From: Microcoleus sp. AS-A8
Lineage (GTDB): Bacteria; Cyanobacteriota; Cyanobacteriia; Cyanobacteriales; Coleofasciculaceae
Length of the DNA: 64,000 bases
Assembly (NCBI GenBank): GCA_039962225.1
Contig: JAMPKV010000009.1
Coordinates: forward strand, 1-64,000
Reading direction: 5' to 3'
The notes beneath the pieces were generated by a model. The model was not told the origin of the DNA. It searched no databases and saw only the letters and a list, made by a program, of their open reading frames with translations. A program made the translations under genes and the position numbers. Below are positions 8,242 through 18,244 of this stretch, piece by piece. The number at the start of each line of letters is the position of its first letter. The first letter of the stretch is position 1.

Positions 8242-9687
8242 CTAAGGATGATAAATCGAGGCATTAATGCCCTGTTTCTTGAGTGTCTCCACTAATGTTT
8301 TCGCCTGAGACTCCAGCTTGAACGCTCCCATATAGATCCTTTTACCTTCTGGAACGCTTTGCACATAAGCATCAGGTACAATGGTCTTGGCTTGCGCCAG
8401 ATCCCGATTGCTACTGTAGTTCATCAACACATAATAGAAATTGCCCTTAGCAGATGCAGGACTGGCGGCTTGTTGTGTTGCCGCAGAGGATGCTTTTGAG
8501 TTCGGCTTGGTAACGGGTGTGGTCGGTGCCAGTAACGGTCTGGAATTCACAGAAGATAGATTGGATGGGTTCGCTCTGGGTGCGACCGTGGGTAGCGGGG
8601 GTAAGGGAGCTATAGGAGCCACCGTAGACGGAATCGTTTCTGGCTGTCCTGGAGAGGGCAGGAGTGCCGAAGATATATCTGAAGAGCTTCCAGGCAGGGC
8701 TGAGTTAGGAATCACAGGCGGAGCTTGTTGTGTCGCCCCAGAGTCAGTCCCTTGAGGTTGCGAGGGGACTACAGACTGAGTCTGTGTCGGGCTAGGTTCC
8801 AAGTGGCTTAAGGTATCTAAACCCACTTCGGGAAATTCCTCAGCGGCAAGATTGGGTCCTTTGATGGTTGGTGAATTCTCGGAGGGAGTCGTTTTCGCGG
8901 GAATCGGTTGCGTTGTTTTTTGAGCCGTGGTCGTCGTCTTTGAGCCAAACCATCGGTTAGGATTTAGCGCACTGAGTGTGGATGGATTCTTGAATATATA
9001 CGCCAGAGTCGCGCCAGAAAGCAGCAATAGTAATAGAGAGCCGACACCGAGTGGAGTTAGAACTCTATCGATCAAACGCTTGCGGGAGCGAGGAGGAACC
9101 TCTTCTTGATCCAAACTCCGCAGCAATTTTTCTGAGGATTCCAGATAATCTTCTGGTTGTGATTGGGCTGCCGCTAACGGCACCAAATCCCCATTCTCCT
9201 GTGCTGGCTTTTCCGAAGGAGCTAGTTGATCCGTCACATCTTCGGCTTCATCCCAAGCATCTGTGTTAGTTCCCGAAGCCGCCACTAACGGCTCTCCCGA
9301 CTCCCTTACCGTTGAGAATGAAGACTCTCGCTGGCCCATTTGCTCCATGGGTTCGTGACTTGTCTCCTGAGGCGATGTCGCCGCCTGCGATGGGTTCACC
9401 ATCACTAAGGGAAATGAAATCTGGGGAGCTGTACTCATCCCCAAGGCGGGTCGTTGAGTTTTCTTGGCTCCTTGATCGACCGCAATTAATTCGAGCGGTT
9501 TACGAATCTGGTGACGACCGAGACCACTGGGTTGCATGACGGGTCGTCCTGCGCGCTGGCGTCGGTAGCGAGCTAACTCTTCTTCTAACTGCACATCTAT
9601 GCTACCCAGAGCCGCCTGCAAAACTGGATGGATTGACGGGTTGGATGAGGAGGGAGTTGTGGATTCAATTGTAGTGTTTTGGCTCAT
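8242..9687 (-). CDS. SPOR-domain single-pass membrane protein
   Basis: 481 residues. A cytoplasmic N-terminal part of about 205 residues is rich in Ser, Pro and Glu and begins with a conserved-looking LEEELARYRRQRAGRPV helix. A transmembrane helix follows at about 211-231 after a basic patch (PPRSRKRLIDR). Then come about 170 residues of Pro/Ser/Thr-rich periplasmic linker and a C-terminal SPOR-like domain (about 405-481: FYYVLMNYSS..., RIYMGAFKLESQAKTL). SPOR domains bind denuded peptidoglycan at septa, so a role at the cell wall or division site is plausible but inferred. The upstream partner cannot be seen; the gene is alone. Confidence 0.8.
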   Translation of the reverse strand: MSQNTTIESTTPSSSNPSIHPVLQAALGSIDVQLEEELARYRRQRAGRPVMQPSGLGRHQIRKPLELIAVDQGAKKTQRPALGMSTAPQISFPLVMVNPSQAATSPQETSHEPMEQMGQRESSFSTVRESGEPLVAASGTNTDAWDEAEDVTDQLAPSEKPAQENGDLVPLAAAQSQPEDYLESSEKLLRSLDQEEVPPRSRKRLIDRVLTPLGVGSLLLLLLSGATLAYIFKNPSTLSALNPNRWFGSKTTTTAQKTTQPIPAKTTPSENSPTIKGPNLAAEEFPEVGLDTLSHLEPSPTQTQSVVPSQPQGTDSGATQQAPPVIPNSALPGSSSDISSALLPSPGQPETIPSTVAPIAPLPPLPTVAPRANPSNLSSVNSRPLLAPTTPVTKPNSKASSAATQQAASPASAKGNFYYVLMNYSSNRDLAQAKTIVPDAYVQSVPEGKRIYMGAFKLESQAKTLVETLKKQGINASIYHP

Positions 9688-10654
9688 GAGGAAAGCTTGG
9701 GAGTGAGTATTGGAATAGAAGGGCCTGTATAGAGCTTTCGATGTATGACTCTCGCTGTCAGTTTATTACAAGCTTTTGAGTTTGGCAGAGGTAGAGCAAG
9801 AGCAGATTTTGCATCTGTTGTTTATCGAGAACGAGGATTCTGCTCTTAGGTGTTCCCCTTTTGAGGATGGCTCCTAAACAGTCCATGGGGTTGGGATAAA
9901 CAGATTATCAGCGTAAATCTCTCGATCATATAATAGGTGCGCCTCAAAATCAGCCACAATGGCAAGGGCGAGAGCGGCTTCAAGGCTTAGCCATTATGGG
10001 CTTGAAAGAGTGGAAGCCCCCAGGTTATACCATTTTGGATTTGGGATGCAATGATTTTGGATTCTGAAAGCCTTGTCTGTCAGTGGTTTCAGAAATTCAG
10101 ATTTAGCCAGTTTCAACGCCAATGTTTTCGCATTAGATACATCCTCCTGTCATCTGCATTCAGGGGTATTCTCGATAATTTCATGGCTCGACCAGCATGA
10201 AGTACTAAGTACCTATTTCAGCTTGGCTGCTAAGCTCTACGCGGCTTGATCACTTCCCACAATCAGCAACGAGGGATAAGAATTGGTTACCGTCATCCCT
10301 CTTAAGTATTACTAATTCCTTTAAGGGTTGTTACCTGAGCCGACGGTTTAGGCGATTATTCCTGCTCTAAATTTTATATCAAGGTTTATTACTATCTTTG
10401 GTTTGGCTTGATCCCTGTATGGTTTTAAGGGAATTCCGTACATTTTCTCAGAAAAAATCGGTTTCTGTTAAAGTTCTTAACTATATATATTTCTATATAT
10501 AACAAGATACTAAAGAAAATCTAAAACTCTCAGTTCCCTGAAGAATTGCTCTAACCTAGACTGGCTCACAGCTTGCCAGCCTTAATATACCTGAATGGGG
10601 GATCGGAAAATTAAAGGGCAAGAAGCAATAAAATTCCTTATCAAAAAAAATCCA
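9688..10654. other. Long intergenic region, no gene recognised
   Basis: Nearly 1 kb between divergent genes. It contains an AT-rich stretch with repeated TATATA (about 10490-10502), suitable for a promoter of the small gene at 10655. No ORF with coding character and no known RNA was recognised. Confidence 0.45.
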
Positions 10655-10972
10655 ATGACGACTTTAAATTTTGCCACATCTGCTTGTCGCTGCTGCCGCT
10701 ATTACCAACCAGAGGGACGGCGTGGAGGGATGTGTCAGCAACTTAGCGTACCCGTCAGAGGAAGCTGGAAAGCTTGTTCTTTAGCTACCGCGCCTTTTGA
10801 ACCAGCTTGGAGGAGAATGGAAGCGATTTGGGGGAATGACCTGTTAGGGATCAAAGAAAGCTTGACGGTTAATTGTTCGTTGACAGTCTCAGCTCAGAAC
10901 CTCTCCGAAGAAAGCGCTCTCTCGTCAGATGAAGCACTGAAAGCTAAACCAGTACTTGTAGAAATTGCTTAA
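10655..10972 (+). CDS. Cys-rich conserved hypothetical protein
   Basis: 105 residues from the ATG of MTTLNFATSA. An in-frame ATG 60 bp upstream gives a Lys-rich extension that looks untranslated. The N-terminal half has a cysteine pattern C-R-C-C-R-Y-Y, G-G-M-C and W-K-A-C within 40 residues, which looks like a metal or Fe-S site. The second half is low-complexity and probably disordered. Proteins with this CRYYxPEGRRGG...C pattern are, to my knowledge, common and uncharacterised in cyanobacteria. No neighbour suggests a role. Confidence 0.7.
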   Translation: MTTLNFATSACRCCRYYQPEGRRGGMCQQLSVPVRGSWKACSLATAPFEPAWRRMEAIWGNDLLGIKESLTVNCSLTVSAQNLSEESALSSDEALKAKPVLVEIA

Positions 10973-11277
10973 TTCTTTTTCAGCATTACCTCGATAAGCA
11001 GTCTGGCAAGAGTTAATTCCGGTCATTATAAATAAGACATTTGAGAAAATTCATGTAAAAAATCTAAAAAAAGATTTGCGAGTTGGATCGGTAGAACTTT
11101 TGCACCAGTCTTTCCCGCTTAAAGGCTAAAAATGTCCTCTCACCTTGCCAGTAAAACTCAAACGTTTGAGTCACTTGGAATAAACAGGTAGAGTAGTGAA
11201 CTACCTACACTGCCTGAGGACAGGTCAGTGTAGGCTTCTGAAATGCCTAAAGCAGGAGGATATGACGTAGGGAGTGG
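10973..11277. other. Intergenic region between convergent genes
   Basis: About 305 bp containing an imperfect inverted repeat (CCTACACTGCCTGAGGAC... GTCAGTGTAGG, about 11202-11234) that may terminate transcription of menB or the small gene. Nothing else was seen. Confidence 0.45.
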
Positions 11278-12111
11278 TTACGGTAACCAGGGGTATTGAC
11301 GGAAATTGGGCGATCGCTTTTCCAGGAACGCTTGTTTCCCTTCTGCCCCTTCCTCCGTCATGTAATAGAGTAAGGTGGCATTTCCGGCAAGTTCCTGGAG
11401 ACCCGCTTGACCGTCACAGTCAGCGTTAAAGGCCGCTTTTAAGCAACGGATGGCGATCGGACTATGGGCTAAAATTTCATTCGCCCACTGCAGACCCTCC
11501 GCTTCTAGCTGATCGACTGACACAACACAGTTAACTAGACCCATTTCCAGTGCCTGAGAGGCTGTGTACTGGCGACAGAGGAACCAAATTTCTCTGGCTT
11601 TTTTTTGTCCAACGACTCTGGCGAGATAGCTAGCGCCAAACCCTCCATCGAAACTTCCGACTTTTGGGCCAGTTTGACCAAAAATCGCATTATCAGCCGC
11701 AATACTTAGGTCACAAATCAGGTGTAAAACGTGACCCCCCCCGATCGCATATCCTGCAACTAAGGCAATCACCACCTTGGGCATGGAGCGAATCAGGCGT
11801 TGTAAATCGAGTACATTTAAGCGGGGAACGCCTTCATCGTCCACATACCCCGCCTTCCCCCGCACGCTTTGGTCACCGCCAGAACAAAAAGCGTATTTCC
11901 CATCTGTATGAGGCCCAGCACCCGTCAACAGGACAACGCCAATAGAGGGATCTTCACGAGCATCACAGAAAGCATCATAGAGTTCAAAGACGGTTTTGGG
12001 GCGAAAGGCGTTGCGTTTGTGAGGGCGATTAATCGTGATTTTGGCAATACCGTCGGTTTTGTGATAAAGGATATCTTCGTAGGTTTTGGCGGTTTGCCAG
12101 TCAATTTGCAT
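11278..12111 (-). CDS. menB: 1,4-dihydroxy-2-naphthoyl-CoA synthase
   Basis: 277 residues, a crotonase-fold enzyme that cyclises O-succinylbenzoyl-CoA in phylloquinone synthesis (the photosystem I quinone in cyanobacteria). Conserved MenB signatures are present: [25 protein letters not shown] (oxyanion hole), AGYAIGGGH, and [15 protein letters not shown] with the glycine of the bicarbonate-dependent type. The tail [12 protein letters not shown] is typical. The start is the ATG of MQIDWQTAK; a GTG 21 nt upstream is less likely. It is divergently transcribed from the small gene at 12163 with about 50 bp between starts. Confidence 0.95.
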   Translation of the reverse strand: MQIDWQTAKTYEDILYHKTDGIAKITINRPHKRNAFRPKTVFELYDAFCDAREDPSIGVVLLTGAGPHTDGKYAFCSGGDQSVRGKAGYVDDEGVPRLNVLDLQRLIRSMPKVVIALVAGYAIGGGHVLHLICDLSIAADNAIFGQTGPKVGSFDGGFGASYLARVVGQKKAREIWFLCRQYTASQALEMGLVNCVVSVDQLEAEGLQWANEILAHSPIAIRCLKAAFNADCDGQAGLQELAGNATLLYYMTEEGAEGKQAFLEKRSPNFRQYPWLP

Positions 12112-12162
12112 AAACTTTAGGTACTTCCACACAGAAGTGATGACTAGGACTCAATTGAATCT

Positions 12163-12363
12163 ATGACACAACCAGAGTCAATTCCACCCTTGACAAAGCG
12201 AGAGTATTTGGCGTCTTTGGCCTTACAAGGACTCTTAAACAATCAATACACGGTTAAGCTGCTACTCAAAGAGAGTCGTGGCAACTACGAACTCATGCCT
12301 GGATTATTAGCCGAAAGCGCTGTGAGAATTGCGGATTCGTTGATTGAACGATTGGAGGGCTAA
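12163..12363 (+). CDS. Small conserved hypothetical protein
   Basis: 66 residues with the pattern LTKREYLASLALQGLLNN and a C-terminal AVRIADSLIERLEG helix. This resembles short helical proteins found in cyanobacteria and phages, whose function is unknown. A 7-bp hairpin begins right after the stop codon. Confidence 0.65.
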   Translation: MTQPESIPPLTKREYLASLALQGLLNNQYTVKLLLKESRGNYELMPGLLAESAVRIADSLIERLEG

Positions 12364-12387
12364 CCTCTAGATCACCTAGCCTAGAGG
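12364..12387 (+). terminator. Hairpin after the small gene
   Basis: CCTCTAG and CTAGAGG form a perfect 7-bp stem with a 10-nt loop immediately after the stop codon. A second small palindrome (GGGTGTGACACCC) lies at 12408-12420. No clear T-run follows either. Confidence 0.45.
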
Positions 12388-12560
12388 ACTCAGGTAAATC
12401 AGCTTGCGGGTGTGACACCCTTGCCTCAGTCCACCCCTGTCAACTTTCTGACCCAGACACCTGATAGGCTGTAGGAATGAACCAGATTCTGCGGTAAGAG
12501 TAAAGCTTAATCCCAGAATCAGAGGACAAAGTCGGATATTTCCGGGTTTGTATCAGTTTT

Positions 12561-13541
12561 ATGGAGCAGGCTTCCTTGTTTTTCAGCGTCGTCATTCCCA
12601 CCTATAATCGCAAACCTATTCTGGAAAAATGCCTGAGAGCGATAGAAAATCAGCAACTCAGGGATGGTAGTGTTGTTGCCGGCTACGAAGTTGTCTTAGT
12701 GGATGATGGCTCAACCGATGGCACCTTGGAGTGGTTAGAGTCCCACAAGAGCGAGTTTCCCCATGTGCGATCGCACGCTCAAGACCACATGGGGCCAGCC
12801 GCCGCCCGAAATTTGGGGGTAGAGCAGGCTAAGGGTGACACCATTATCTTTATAGATAGCGATCTAGTTGTCACGGAACAGTTCCTTCAGGCTCATGCCG
12901 ATGCGTTGGTGCAGGGACAGCAGCAACTAGGGAGCGTTAGCGAAGCGGCTCCAGAGGAGGCTCGCTGCTTCACCTATGGCTGGGTGATTAATACCTGTAA
13001 TTTCGACAATCCCACATCGGAACCCTACAAAATCACAGATTTTTCAGCCGCCTATTTTGCCACCGGGAATGTGGCGATCGCACGTAAATGGCTCGAAAAA
13101 GCCGGACTCTTTGACACCCGCTTCCAACTCTATGGTTGGGAAGACTTAGAACTGGGTGTCAGACTCAAACAACTCGATTTAAAACTGATTAAATGTCCCG
13201 AAGCTGTAGGCTACCACTGGCATCCCCCTTTTGCTTTAGACCAAATTCCCCGCATGATTGACCGAGAAATTCAGCGGGGACGTATGGGTGTTTTGTTTTA
13301 TGAAAAGCACCCCACTTGGGAAGTACGGATGATGATTCAGATGACTTGGTTACATCGCCTACTTTGGGGTATCCTCTCCCTGAGGGGCAGGCTGAATGAA
13401 CGAACAATGGCTCCTTTTTTACAATGGCTGATTAATCAAGGTAAGCCCCAATTAGCCTTAGAAATTGCCCGAATTTTTCTCAATTGGTATAACGTTCAAG
13501 GTGTTTATGCGGCTTATGCTGAAACTCAGATCAACCATTAA
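12561..13541 (+). CDS. Family 2 glycosyltransferase
   Basis: 326 residues. The GT-A domain starts with FSVVIPTYNRKPILEKCL, followed by VLVDDGSTDGTLEWLE and the metal-binding FIDSDLVV. The second half has a galactosyltransferase-type motif YGWEDLELGVRLKQL, typical of chain-extending transferases. It probably adds sugars to a surface polysaccharide or lipid; the substrate is unknown. Codons for QLGSVSEAAPEEA (about 12928-12966) arise from a palindromic repeat-like sequence inserted in frame. The stop codon overlaps the convergent histidine-kinase gene by 4 bp. Confidence 0.85.
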   Translation: MEQASLFFSVVIPTYNRKPILEKCLRAIENQQLRDGSVVAGYEVVLVDDGSTDGTLEWLESHKSEFPHVRSHAQDHMGPAAARNLGVEQAKGDTIIFIDSDLVVTEQFLQAHADALVQGQQQLGSVSEAAPEEARCFTYGWVINTCNFDNPTSEPYKITDFSAAYFATGNVAIARKWLEKAGLFDTRFQLYGWEDLELGVRLKQLDLKLIKCPEAVGYHWHPPFALDQIPRMIDREIQRGRMGVLFYEKHPTWEVRMMIQMTWLHRLLWGILSLRGRLNERTMAPFLQWLINQGKPQLALEIARIFLNWYNVQGVYAAYAETQINH

Positions 13542-15205
13542 TCCGTAATGGGTATCTCAATCCTAAACTCTGTTCCTTGCCCTGGTTGTGACACGCATTG
13601 TAGGGAACCTTCATGTTGCTCGACTACAATTTTATGGCTGATTGATAGCCCTAACCCTGTGCCATCTCCCACGGCTTTTGTGGTAAAAAATGGATCGAAT
13701 ATGCGTCTTTTTATGGCATCAGAAATACCTGAACCATTATCAGTAATGCTAATCTTGACTCGCTCTCTTGTGAGTTGATTGCTCGATGGAGTTATCTCAC
13801 CGATAGGGTGAACGACTTTGGTGCAAATAGTGATACAAGGAGTTATTCCTTGTTTACTTTCTATCGTTGACTCCTGACTACTCTCAAAAGCATCAATCGC
13901 GTTGCTCAAGAGGTTCATAAAAACTTGGTTTAGCTGTCCGGCGAAGCAATTCACTAACGGAATGTCGCCATACTTTCTAACCACGTTAATGGCGGGTCGA
14001 GTTGCTGTAGCTTTCAGTCGATGCTGCAAGATTAACAATGTGCTGTCGATTCCTTCGTGGATATTGACAGGCTTCTTTTCCGCTTCATCCAACCGGGAAA
14101 AGTTCCGTAATGACAAAACAATTTGATGGATACGCTCTGTCCCCAACTTCATAGAGGATAAGATTTTAGGTAAATCTTCAGCGATAAAATCTACATCTCT
14201 GGCTTCTAATTGCTGTTGGATCTCAGAAACTGGACTGGGGTAATGGTGTTGGTAAAGAAATAGGAGTTCTAGTAAGTCTTCAATATAATCAGTAATGTAA
14301 GGAAGGTTGCCATGAATAAAGTTGACGGGATTGTTGATTTCATGCGCGACACCAGCCACCAGTTGTCCCAAGCTAGACATCTTTTCGGTTTGAATGAGTT
14401 GGGCTTGAGTGTGTCGCAACTCTTCTAGGGTTTGGTGTAGTTGCTGATTACGGCGACGCAGTACCTCCTCCACTTTTTTACGCTTGAGCATCGTGCGTTC
14501 TAACTTCGAGAGATGAATCCGGAGTTCTAGCTGCGACATGACTTGGCGACTCAACGCCCATAAGGCTTCTTTCTGCTCTAGGTTGAGAGTGCGGGGAATT
14601 CGATCAATCACGCACAGAGTACCGAGAGCAAAGCCATCGGGTGTCACCAAAGGGGCACCCGCATAAAATCGAATCTTGGGGTCAGTTGTAACTAGAGGGT
14701 TAGTGGCAAACCGCTCATCTTCTAATGCATTGGGCACCAGCAGCAATTGCTCCGGTTGCCCAATGGCATGAGCACAGAATGCTACTTCTCTGGGGGTTTC
14801 CGTTGCCTCCGTGCCAATTTTTGACTTAAACCACTGCCGATGAGCATCAATTAAGCTGACTAAGGCAATGGGAGTGCCACAAATATGCGCGGCTAAGGCT
14901 GTTAGATCATCAAATTCAACTTCTGGGAATGTATCAAGCACGTTATAGCGTTCGAGTGCCTTGAGCCTAGCTACTTCGTTATCCGGCTTGGGTGTGGCTT
15001 TGGCTGACTGCGCCTCTCGATGGCTAGGGGGTGTTTGAGAAATCGAGGATGTAGTTTGGTCTAGTGTAAGTTCCTGAGTTGTCGGCTGTGGCGACCACCT
15101 GGGTGGCCTGAAAGAGCCACCCCCTTTTTGTCGAGAACCCATGTTCAAGGCTGACATCCACTGCCGGAGAAGCCTCACTGCTTTTTTGAGAATCTTTTTA
15201 AGCAT
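13538..15205 (-). CDS. GAF-domain sensor histidine kinase
   Basis: 555 residues. A basic, possibly amphipathic N-terminus (KKILKKAVRLLRQW) precedes a GAF domain (about 85-235) with VSLIDAHRQWFKS and the FCAHAI segment seen in light/redox-type GAFs of this class. A coiled coil leads to the HisKA box SLGQLVAGVAHEINNPVNF, with the phospho-accepting His in HEINNP. The HATPase domain has N and G boxes (NLLSNAIDAF, DNGSGI, GTGLGLSI). It is soluble or peripheral, with no transmembrane helix. No response regulator is adjacent. It is convergent with the glycosyltransferase. Confidence 0.9.
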   Translation of the reverse strand: MLKKILKKAVRLLRQWMSALNMGSRQKGGGSFRPPRWSPQPTTQELTLDQTTSSISQTPPSHREAQSAKATPKPDNEVARLKALERYNVLDTFPEVEFDDLTALAAHICGTPIALVSLIDAHRQWFKSKIGTEATETPREVAFCAHAIGQPEQLLLVPNALEDERFATNPLVTTDPKIRFYAGAPLVTPDGFALGTLCVIDRIPRTLNLEQKEALWALSRQVMSQLELRIHLSKLERTMLKRKKVEEVLRRRNQQLHQTLEELRHTQAQLIQTEKMSSLGQLVAGVAHEINNPVNFIHGNLPYITDYIEDLLELLFLYQHHYPSPVSEIQQQLEARDVDFIAEDLPKILSSMKLGTERIHQIVLSLRNFSRLDEAEKKPVNIHEGIDSTLLILQHRLKATATRPAINVVRKYGDIPLVNCFAGQLNQVFMNLLSNAIDAFESSQESTIESKQGITPCITICTKVVHPIGEITPSSNQLTRERVKISITDNGSGISDAIKRRIFDPFFTTKAVGDGTGLGLSISHKIVVEQHEGSLQCVSQPGQGTEFRIEIPITD

Positions 15206-15424
15206 GAATTAAAAACGAGGCGTTTCATTAATGTACTGAGTTTAAAAAAAATTCGTGAAGGCTATACCAATCAAAAAACGTACATCAAAAATTGGCTAAT
15301 TATGCTACCCTAGAAAAGTTGTTTAATTCTGCACATTCAGGGTTTCGGGTGTTTCTAGAAGTATCAACAACTTGGAAATCCGCCTGGATGGAAGGTAAAC
15401 CCGAATCAGGAGTTCAAAAAAATA

Positions 15425-16228
15425 ATGCCAGTTATCTCTTTAGCGGAAATGCTAGAGTCAGGGGTTCACTTTGGTCATCAGACCAGACGGTGGAATCCCA
15501 AGATGGAGCCGTTTATCTACACCTCGCGGAATGGTGTCCACATTATTGACTTGGTGCAGACCGCCCAGTTAATGGAAGAAGCCTATAGCTACATGCGGAC
15601 GGCTTCGGAGCAAGGGAAGAAGTTTCTGTTTGTAGGCACAAAGCGCCAAGCGGCAGGGATTATTGCCCAAGAAGCGTCTCGTTGTGGAGCTTATTATGTC
15701 AACCAACGTTGGTTGGGCGGAATGCTCACCAACTGGGAGACCATTAAGACGCGGGTCGAGCGCTTAAAGGAATTAGAACGGCGCGATGAAAGTGGCGCAC
15801 TCGACTTGCTACCCAAGAAAGAAGCCTCCGTTCTGCGTCGGGAACTCGGCAAGCTTCAGAAATACTTGGGTGGCATCAAACTGATGCGGAAAGTCCCCGA
15901 TGTGGTGGTTATCGTAGACCAACGGCGCGAGTACAACGCTATTTTGGAATGCGAAAAGCTCGGATTAACCCTGGTGTCAATGCTGGATACCAACTGTGAC
16001 CCTGATGTCGTCGATATTCCGATTCCGGCTAATGATGATGCCATCCGTTCCATTAAGCTAATAGTGGGTAAATTGGCGGACGCCATCTATGAAGGGCGTC
16101 ACGGTCAGCTCGAAGCCGAAGAAGAGTACGAAGACTACGAAGGCGCAATGGACGATGTTGACGAGGAAGATGTTGACGAAGTCGACTCCTATGCAGCAGA
16201 GGATGACGAGGGTAGCGAAGAATCATAA
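15425..16228 (+). CDS. rpsB: 30S ribosomal protein S2
   Basis: 267 residues. It begins [25 protein letters not shown] in the S2 manner and carries conserved blocks such as [16 protein letters not shown] and DTNCDP. The C-terminal 35 residues are a strongly acidic Glu/Asp tail ([20 protein letters not shown]...), an extension seen in several cyanobacterial S2 proteins. S2 sits on the small-subunit platform and recruits S1. It is followed by tsf 39 bp downstream, the classical rpsB-tsf operon. Weak GGAG lies 11 nt before the start. Confidence 0.97.
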   Translation: MPVISLAEMLESGVHFGHQTRRWNPKMEPFIYTSRNGVHIIDLVQTAQLMEEAYSYMRTASEQGKKFLFVGTKRQAAGIIAQEASRCGAYYVNQRWLGGMLTNWETIKTRVERLKELERRDESGALDLLPKKEASVLRRELGKLQKYLGGIKLMRKVPDVVVIVDQRREYNAILECEKLGLTLVSMLDTNCDPDVVDIPIPANDDAIRSIKLIVGKLADAIYEGRHGQLEAEEEYEDYEGAMDDVDEEDVDEVDSYAAEDDEGSEES

Positions 16229-16267
16229 GTGTGTAATTTAGGTTCATAGAGTAGGGACAAAAGCAAG

Positions 16268-16927
16268 ATGGCGGAAATTTCGGCAAAACTCGTCAAGGAG
16301 CTGCGCGACAAAACCGGCGCTGGCATGATGGATTGCAAAAAAGCGCTCAAAGAGACTGAGGGAGACATCGCCAAGGCCGCTGAATGGCTGCGGCAAAAAG
16401 GCATTACCTCAGCCGAGAAAAAAGCGGGTCGCGTAGCCGCTGAAGGACTTGTGGGTAGCTATATCCACACCGGTGGCCGAGTCGGCGTATTGGTTGAAGT
16501 GAACTGCGAGACGGATTTTGTGGCTCGCCGCGAGGAATTCCAAGAGTTAGTGCGAAACATCGCGATGCAAGTTGCAGCTTGCCCGAACGTTGAGTACGTG
16601 AAGGTCGAGGACATCCCCGCAGAAATGGCACAAAGAGAAAAGGATATTGAGATGGGTCGGGATGACCTAGCGGGCAAGCCTGATAACATCAAAGAAAAGA
16701 TTGTTGTAGGTCGGATTGAAAAACGCCTGAAAGAGCTGTCTTTGATGGATCAACCCTACATCCGCGACCAAAGTATCTCAGTGGAAGAGTTGGTGAAGCA
16801 AACCATTTCTCTGTTGGGTGAAAATATCCAAGTCCGTCGCTTTACGCGCTACGTGCTCGGTGAAGGCATTGAGAAGGAAGAATCCAACTTTGCTGAGGAA
16901 GTTGCCGCACAGATGGGCGGTAAGTAA
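16268..16927 (+). CDS. tsf: Elongation factor Ts
   Basis: 219 residues, the short form typical of cyanobacteria and plastids. The UBA-like N-terminus ([20 protein letters not shown]) includes the TGAGMMDCK signature. The core carries [12 protein letters not shown], the EF-Tu-contacting TDFV motif that catalyses GDP release. The coiled-coil subdomain is reduced. It is cotranscribed with rpsB, and a long imperfect hairpin follows the stop. Confidence 0.97.
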   Translation: MAEISAKLVKELRDKTGAGMMDCKKALKETEGDIAKAAEWLRQKGITSAEKKAGRVAAEGLVGSYIHTGGRVGVLVEVNCETDFVARREEFQELVRNIAMQVAACPNVEYVKVEDIPAEMAQREKDIEMGRDDLAGKPDNIKEKIVVGRIEKRLKELSLMDQPYIRDQSISVEELVKQTISLLGENIQVRRFTRYVLGEGIEKEESNFAEEVAAQMGGK

Positions 16928-16935
16928 ATAGGGGA

Positions 16936-16994
16936 GGACAGGGGTAAAGCGCTAAAAACTGTCGAGTTCATAGATGTATCTTTATCCCTTGTCC
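16936..16994 (+). terminator. Long imperfect hairpin after tsf
   Basis: GGACAGGGGTAAAG (16936-16949) pairs with CTTTATCCCTTGTCC (16980-16994), closing a loop of about 30 nt. It is plausibly the rpsB-tsf terminator. The remainder of the 300-bp gap up to 17235 shows no gene. Confidence 0.5.
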
Positions 16995-17235
16995 TTTGGG
17001 GCTACATCCATAAGACGGGCAAGCTAGTGATTAAGCCCCACTTTGTAGACGTTGCAAACTTTCAGAACGGTTTGGCATGGGTTGTGAGAAAGTAGCTAAT
17101 TGGCTGAGCGTGTGAGCAGCCTCTTAAACTTCCCCACTAATTCGCGTTACTCCCAGACAGCTCAATCAAACTCAAACTGACCTATCCCTCTTGATCAGCC
17201 GTTATCCTGGAGTAGGGAAGTAATAGCTATGCAGT

Positions 17236-18138
17236 ATGGCGAGAGCAATTGAGAGAATTGAGCAAGATTTAGCGGCCTTGGAGGAAGCGACTGCCCTTTT
17301 ACGGGCAGAACTACATAAGACTTATTCCCAATACCTACAGTTACTCGGACAAGCTGTGCGGCGTCAGCTGATTTTGGCAAGCTATCAAGTTTGTACTCAT
17401 GGGTATCCGGAAGCGTTTTTGAGTTTGTCTTTCAATCAGCGGCAAAAATTGCAGCAATCCATCCAACAAATGGGAAAGAAGGCTCAAGAACAGTTGCTCT
17501 CACACTTAGAAGCGTCGAAAAAAGTAACCAAGGCAGAAGTGACGGACAGCAATGAGCCAGTACCTCAGCCAGAACTCACGAATAGCGAACCACCACAGGA
17601 TGTTACTCCAGAACCCTTATCTATCGTTGAGCAGGTACCAGGCAACTTAGAAGCGCCAGAGACTATCAACATAACCAACCCAGAACTAACGAAACCCGAA
17701 CAACTAGCGCAGTGGCAGGAGGAGTTGGAGGAAGCTATAGGACAAACCTTGGAAACTCTCTCTTTGAACACCAACCGTTTATTGCAACAAACGGGTATCA
17801 TCCCCAGGAAATTACCAGCCGCTGTCTTAGAAGCAGCCACCAAAGCCGATAGTTCTACGGAGTCAGTAACAGTTGGCTCCCCCAATCTCTTAAACTTGTT
17901 GATGGAAACCGAAAGTGAGGATGATTCAGAAGACTCAACCTTAACCCGTATCATTGCCATTAACCTGCGTTTGTCAGAAATTGAGTTCGCTGACCCCGCC
18001 TTAAATGCTGGACGCAATCAAATTCGGAACCTTTCAGCCAAGAGAAATACGCTCCACCGAGAGTATCACAAAAAACAGCGAGAACGGTCTGTTGCTCAAG
18101 CCGAGGCTGCATGGCGAGCAAGCTGGTTTGAGGATTAA
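17236..18138 (+). CDS. Hypothetical protein with helical termini and disordered middle
   Basis: 300 residues. The N-terminal 100 residues are helical (AIERIEQDLAALEEATALL..., QLILASYQVCTHGYPEAFL). A Pro/Glu/Thr-rich linker spans about 105-165. The C-terminal 60 residues form a charged helix (LRLSEIEFADPALNAGRNQI... ending KQRERSVAQAEAAWRASW). No catalytic motif or membrane segment is visible, and I do not recognise a named family. It lies directly upstream of recG in the same direction, separated by a repeat. Confidence 0.7.
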   Translation: MARAIERIEQDLAALEEATALLRAELHKTYSQYLQLLGQAVRRQLILASYQVCTHGYPEAFLSLSFNQRQKLQQSIQQMGKKAQEQLLSHLEASKKVTKAEVTDSNEPVPQPELTNSEPPQDVTPEPLSIVEQVPGNLEAPETINITNPELTKPEQLAQWQEELEEAIGQTLETLSLNTNRLLQQTGIIPRKLPAAVLEAATKADSSTESVTVGSPNLLNLLMETESEDDSEDSTLTRIIAINLRLSEIEFADPALNAGRNQIRNLSAKRNTLHREYHKKQRERSVAQAEAAWRASWFED

Positions 18139-18140
18139 GG

Positions 18141-18205
18141 GCGGAAGGTTGAAAGTTGAGGGTTGAAAGTTGAAGGTTGAAAGTTAAAGATAATAACCTG
18201 CAACC
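18141..18205. repeat. Tandem GTTGAA-type repeat
   Basis: Degenerate tandem units of GGTTGAAAGTTGA, followed by AACCTGCAACCTGCAACC. Similar AACCTGCAAC sequence occurs at 43312-43321 next to the IsrB-like element. Confidence 0.6.
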
Positions 18206-18244
18206 TGCAACCGGCACACCGTCAATTTGAAAGAGGGGGAAATT

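Noticed and set aside
17040-17235. Hairpin-rich gap that could be a small stable RNA
   Set aside because: A GGGGCT/AGCCCC pairing is present near 16999-17040, but no match to SRP RNA, tmRNA, 6S or a tRNA could be made.
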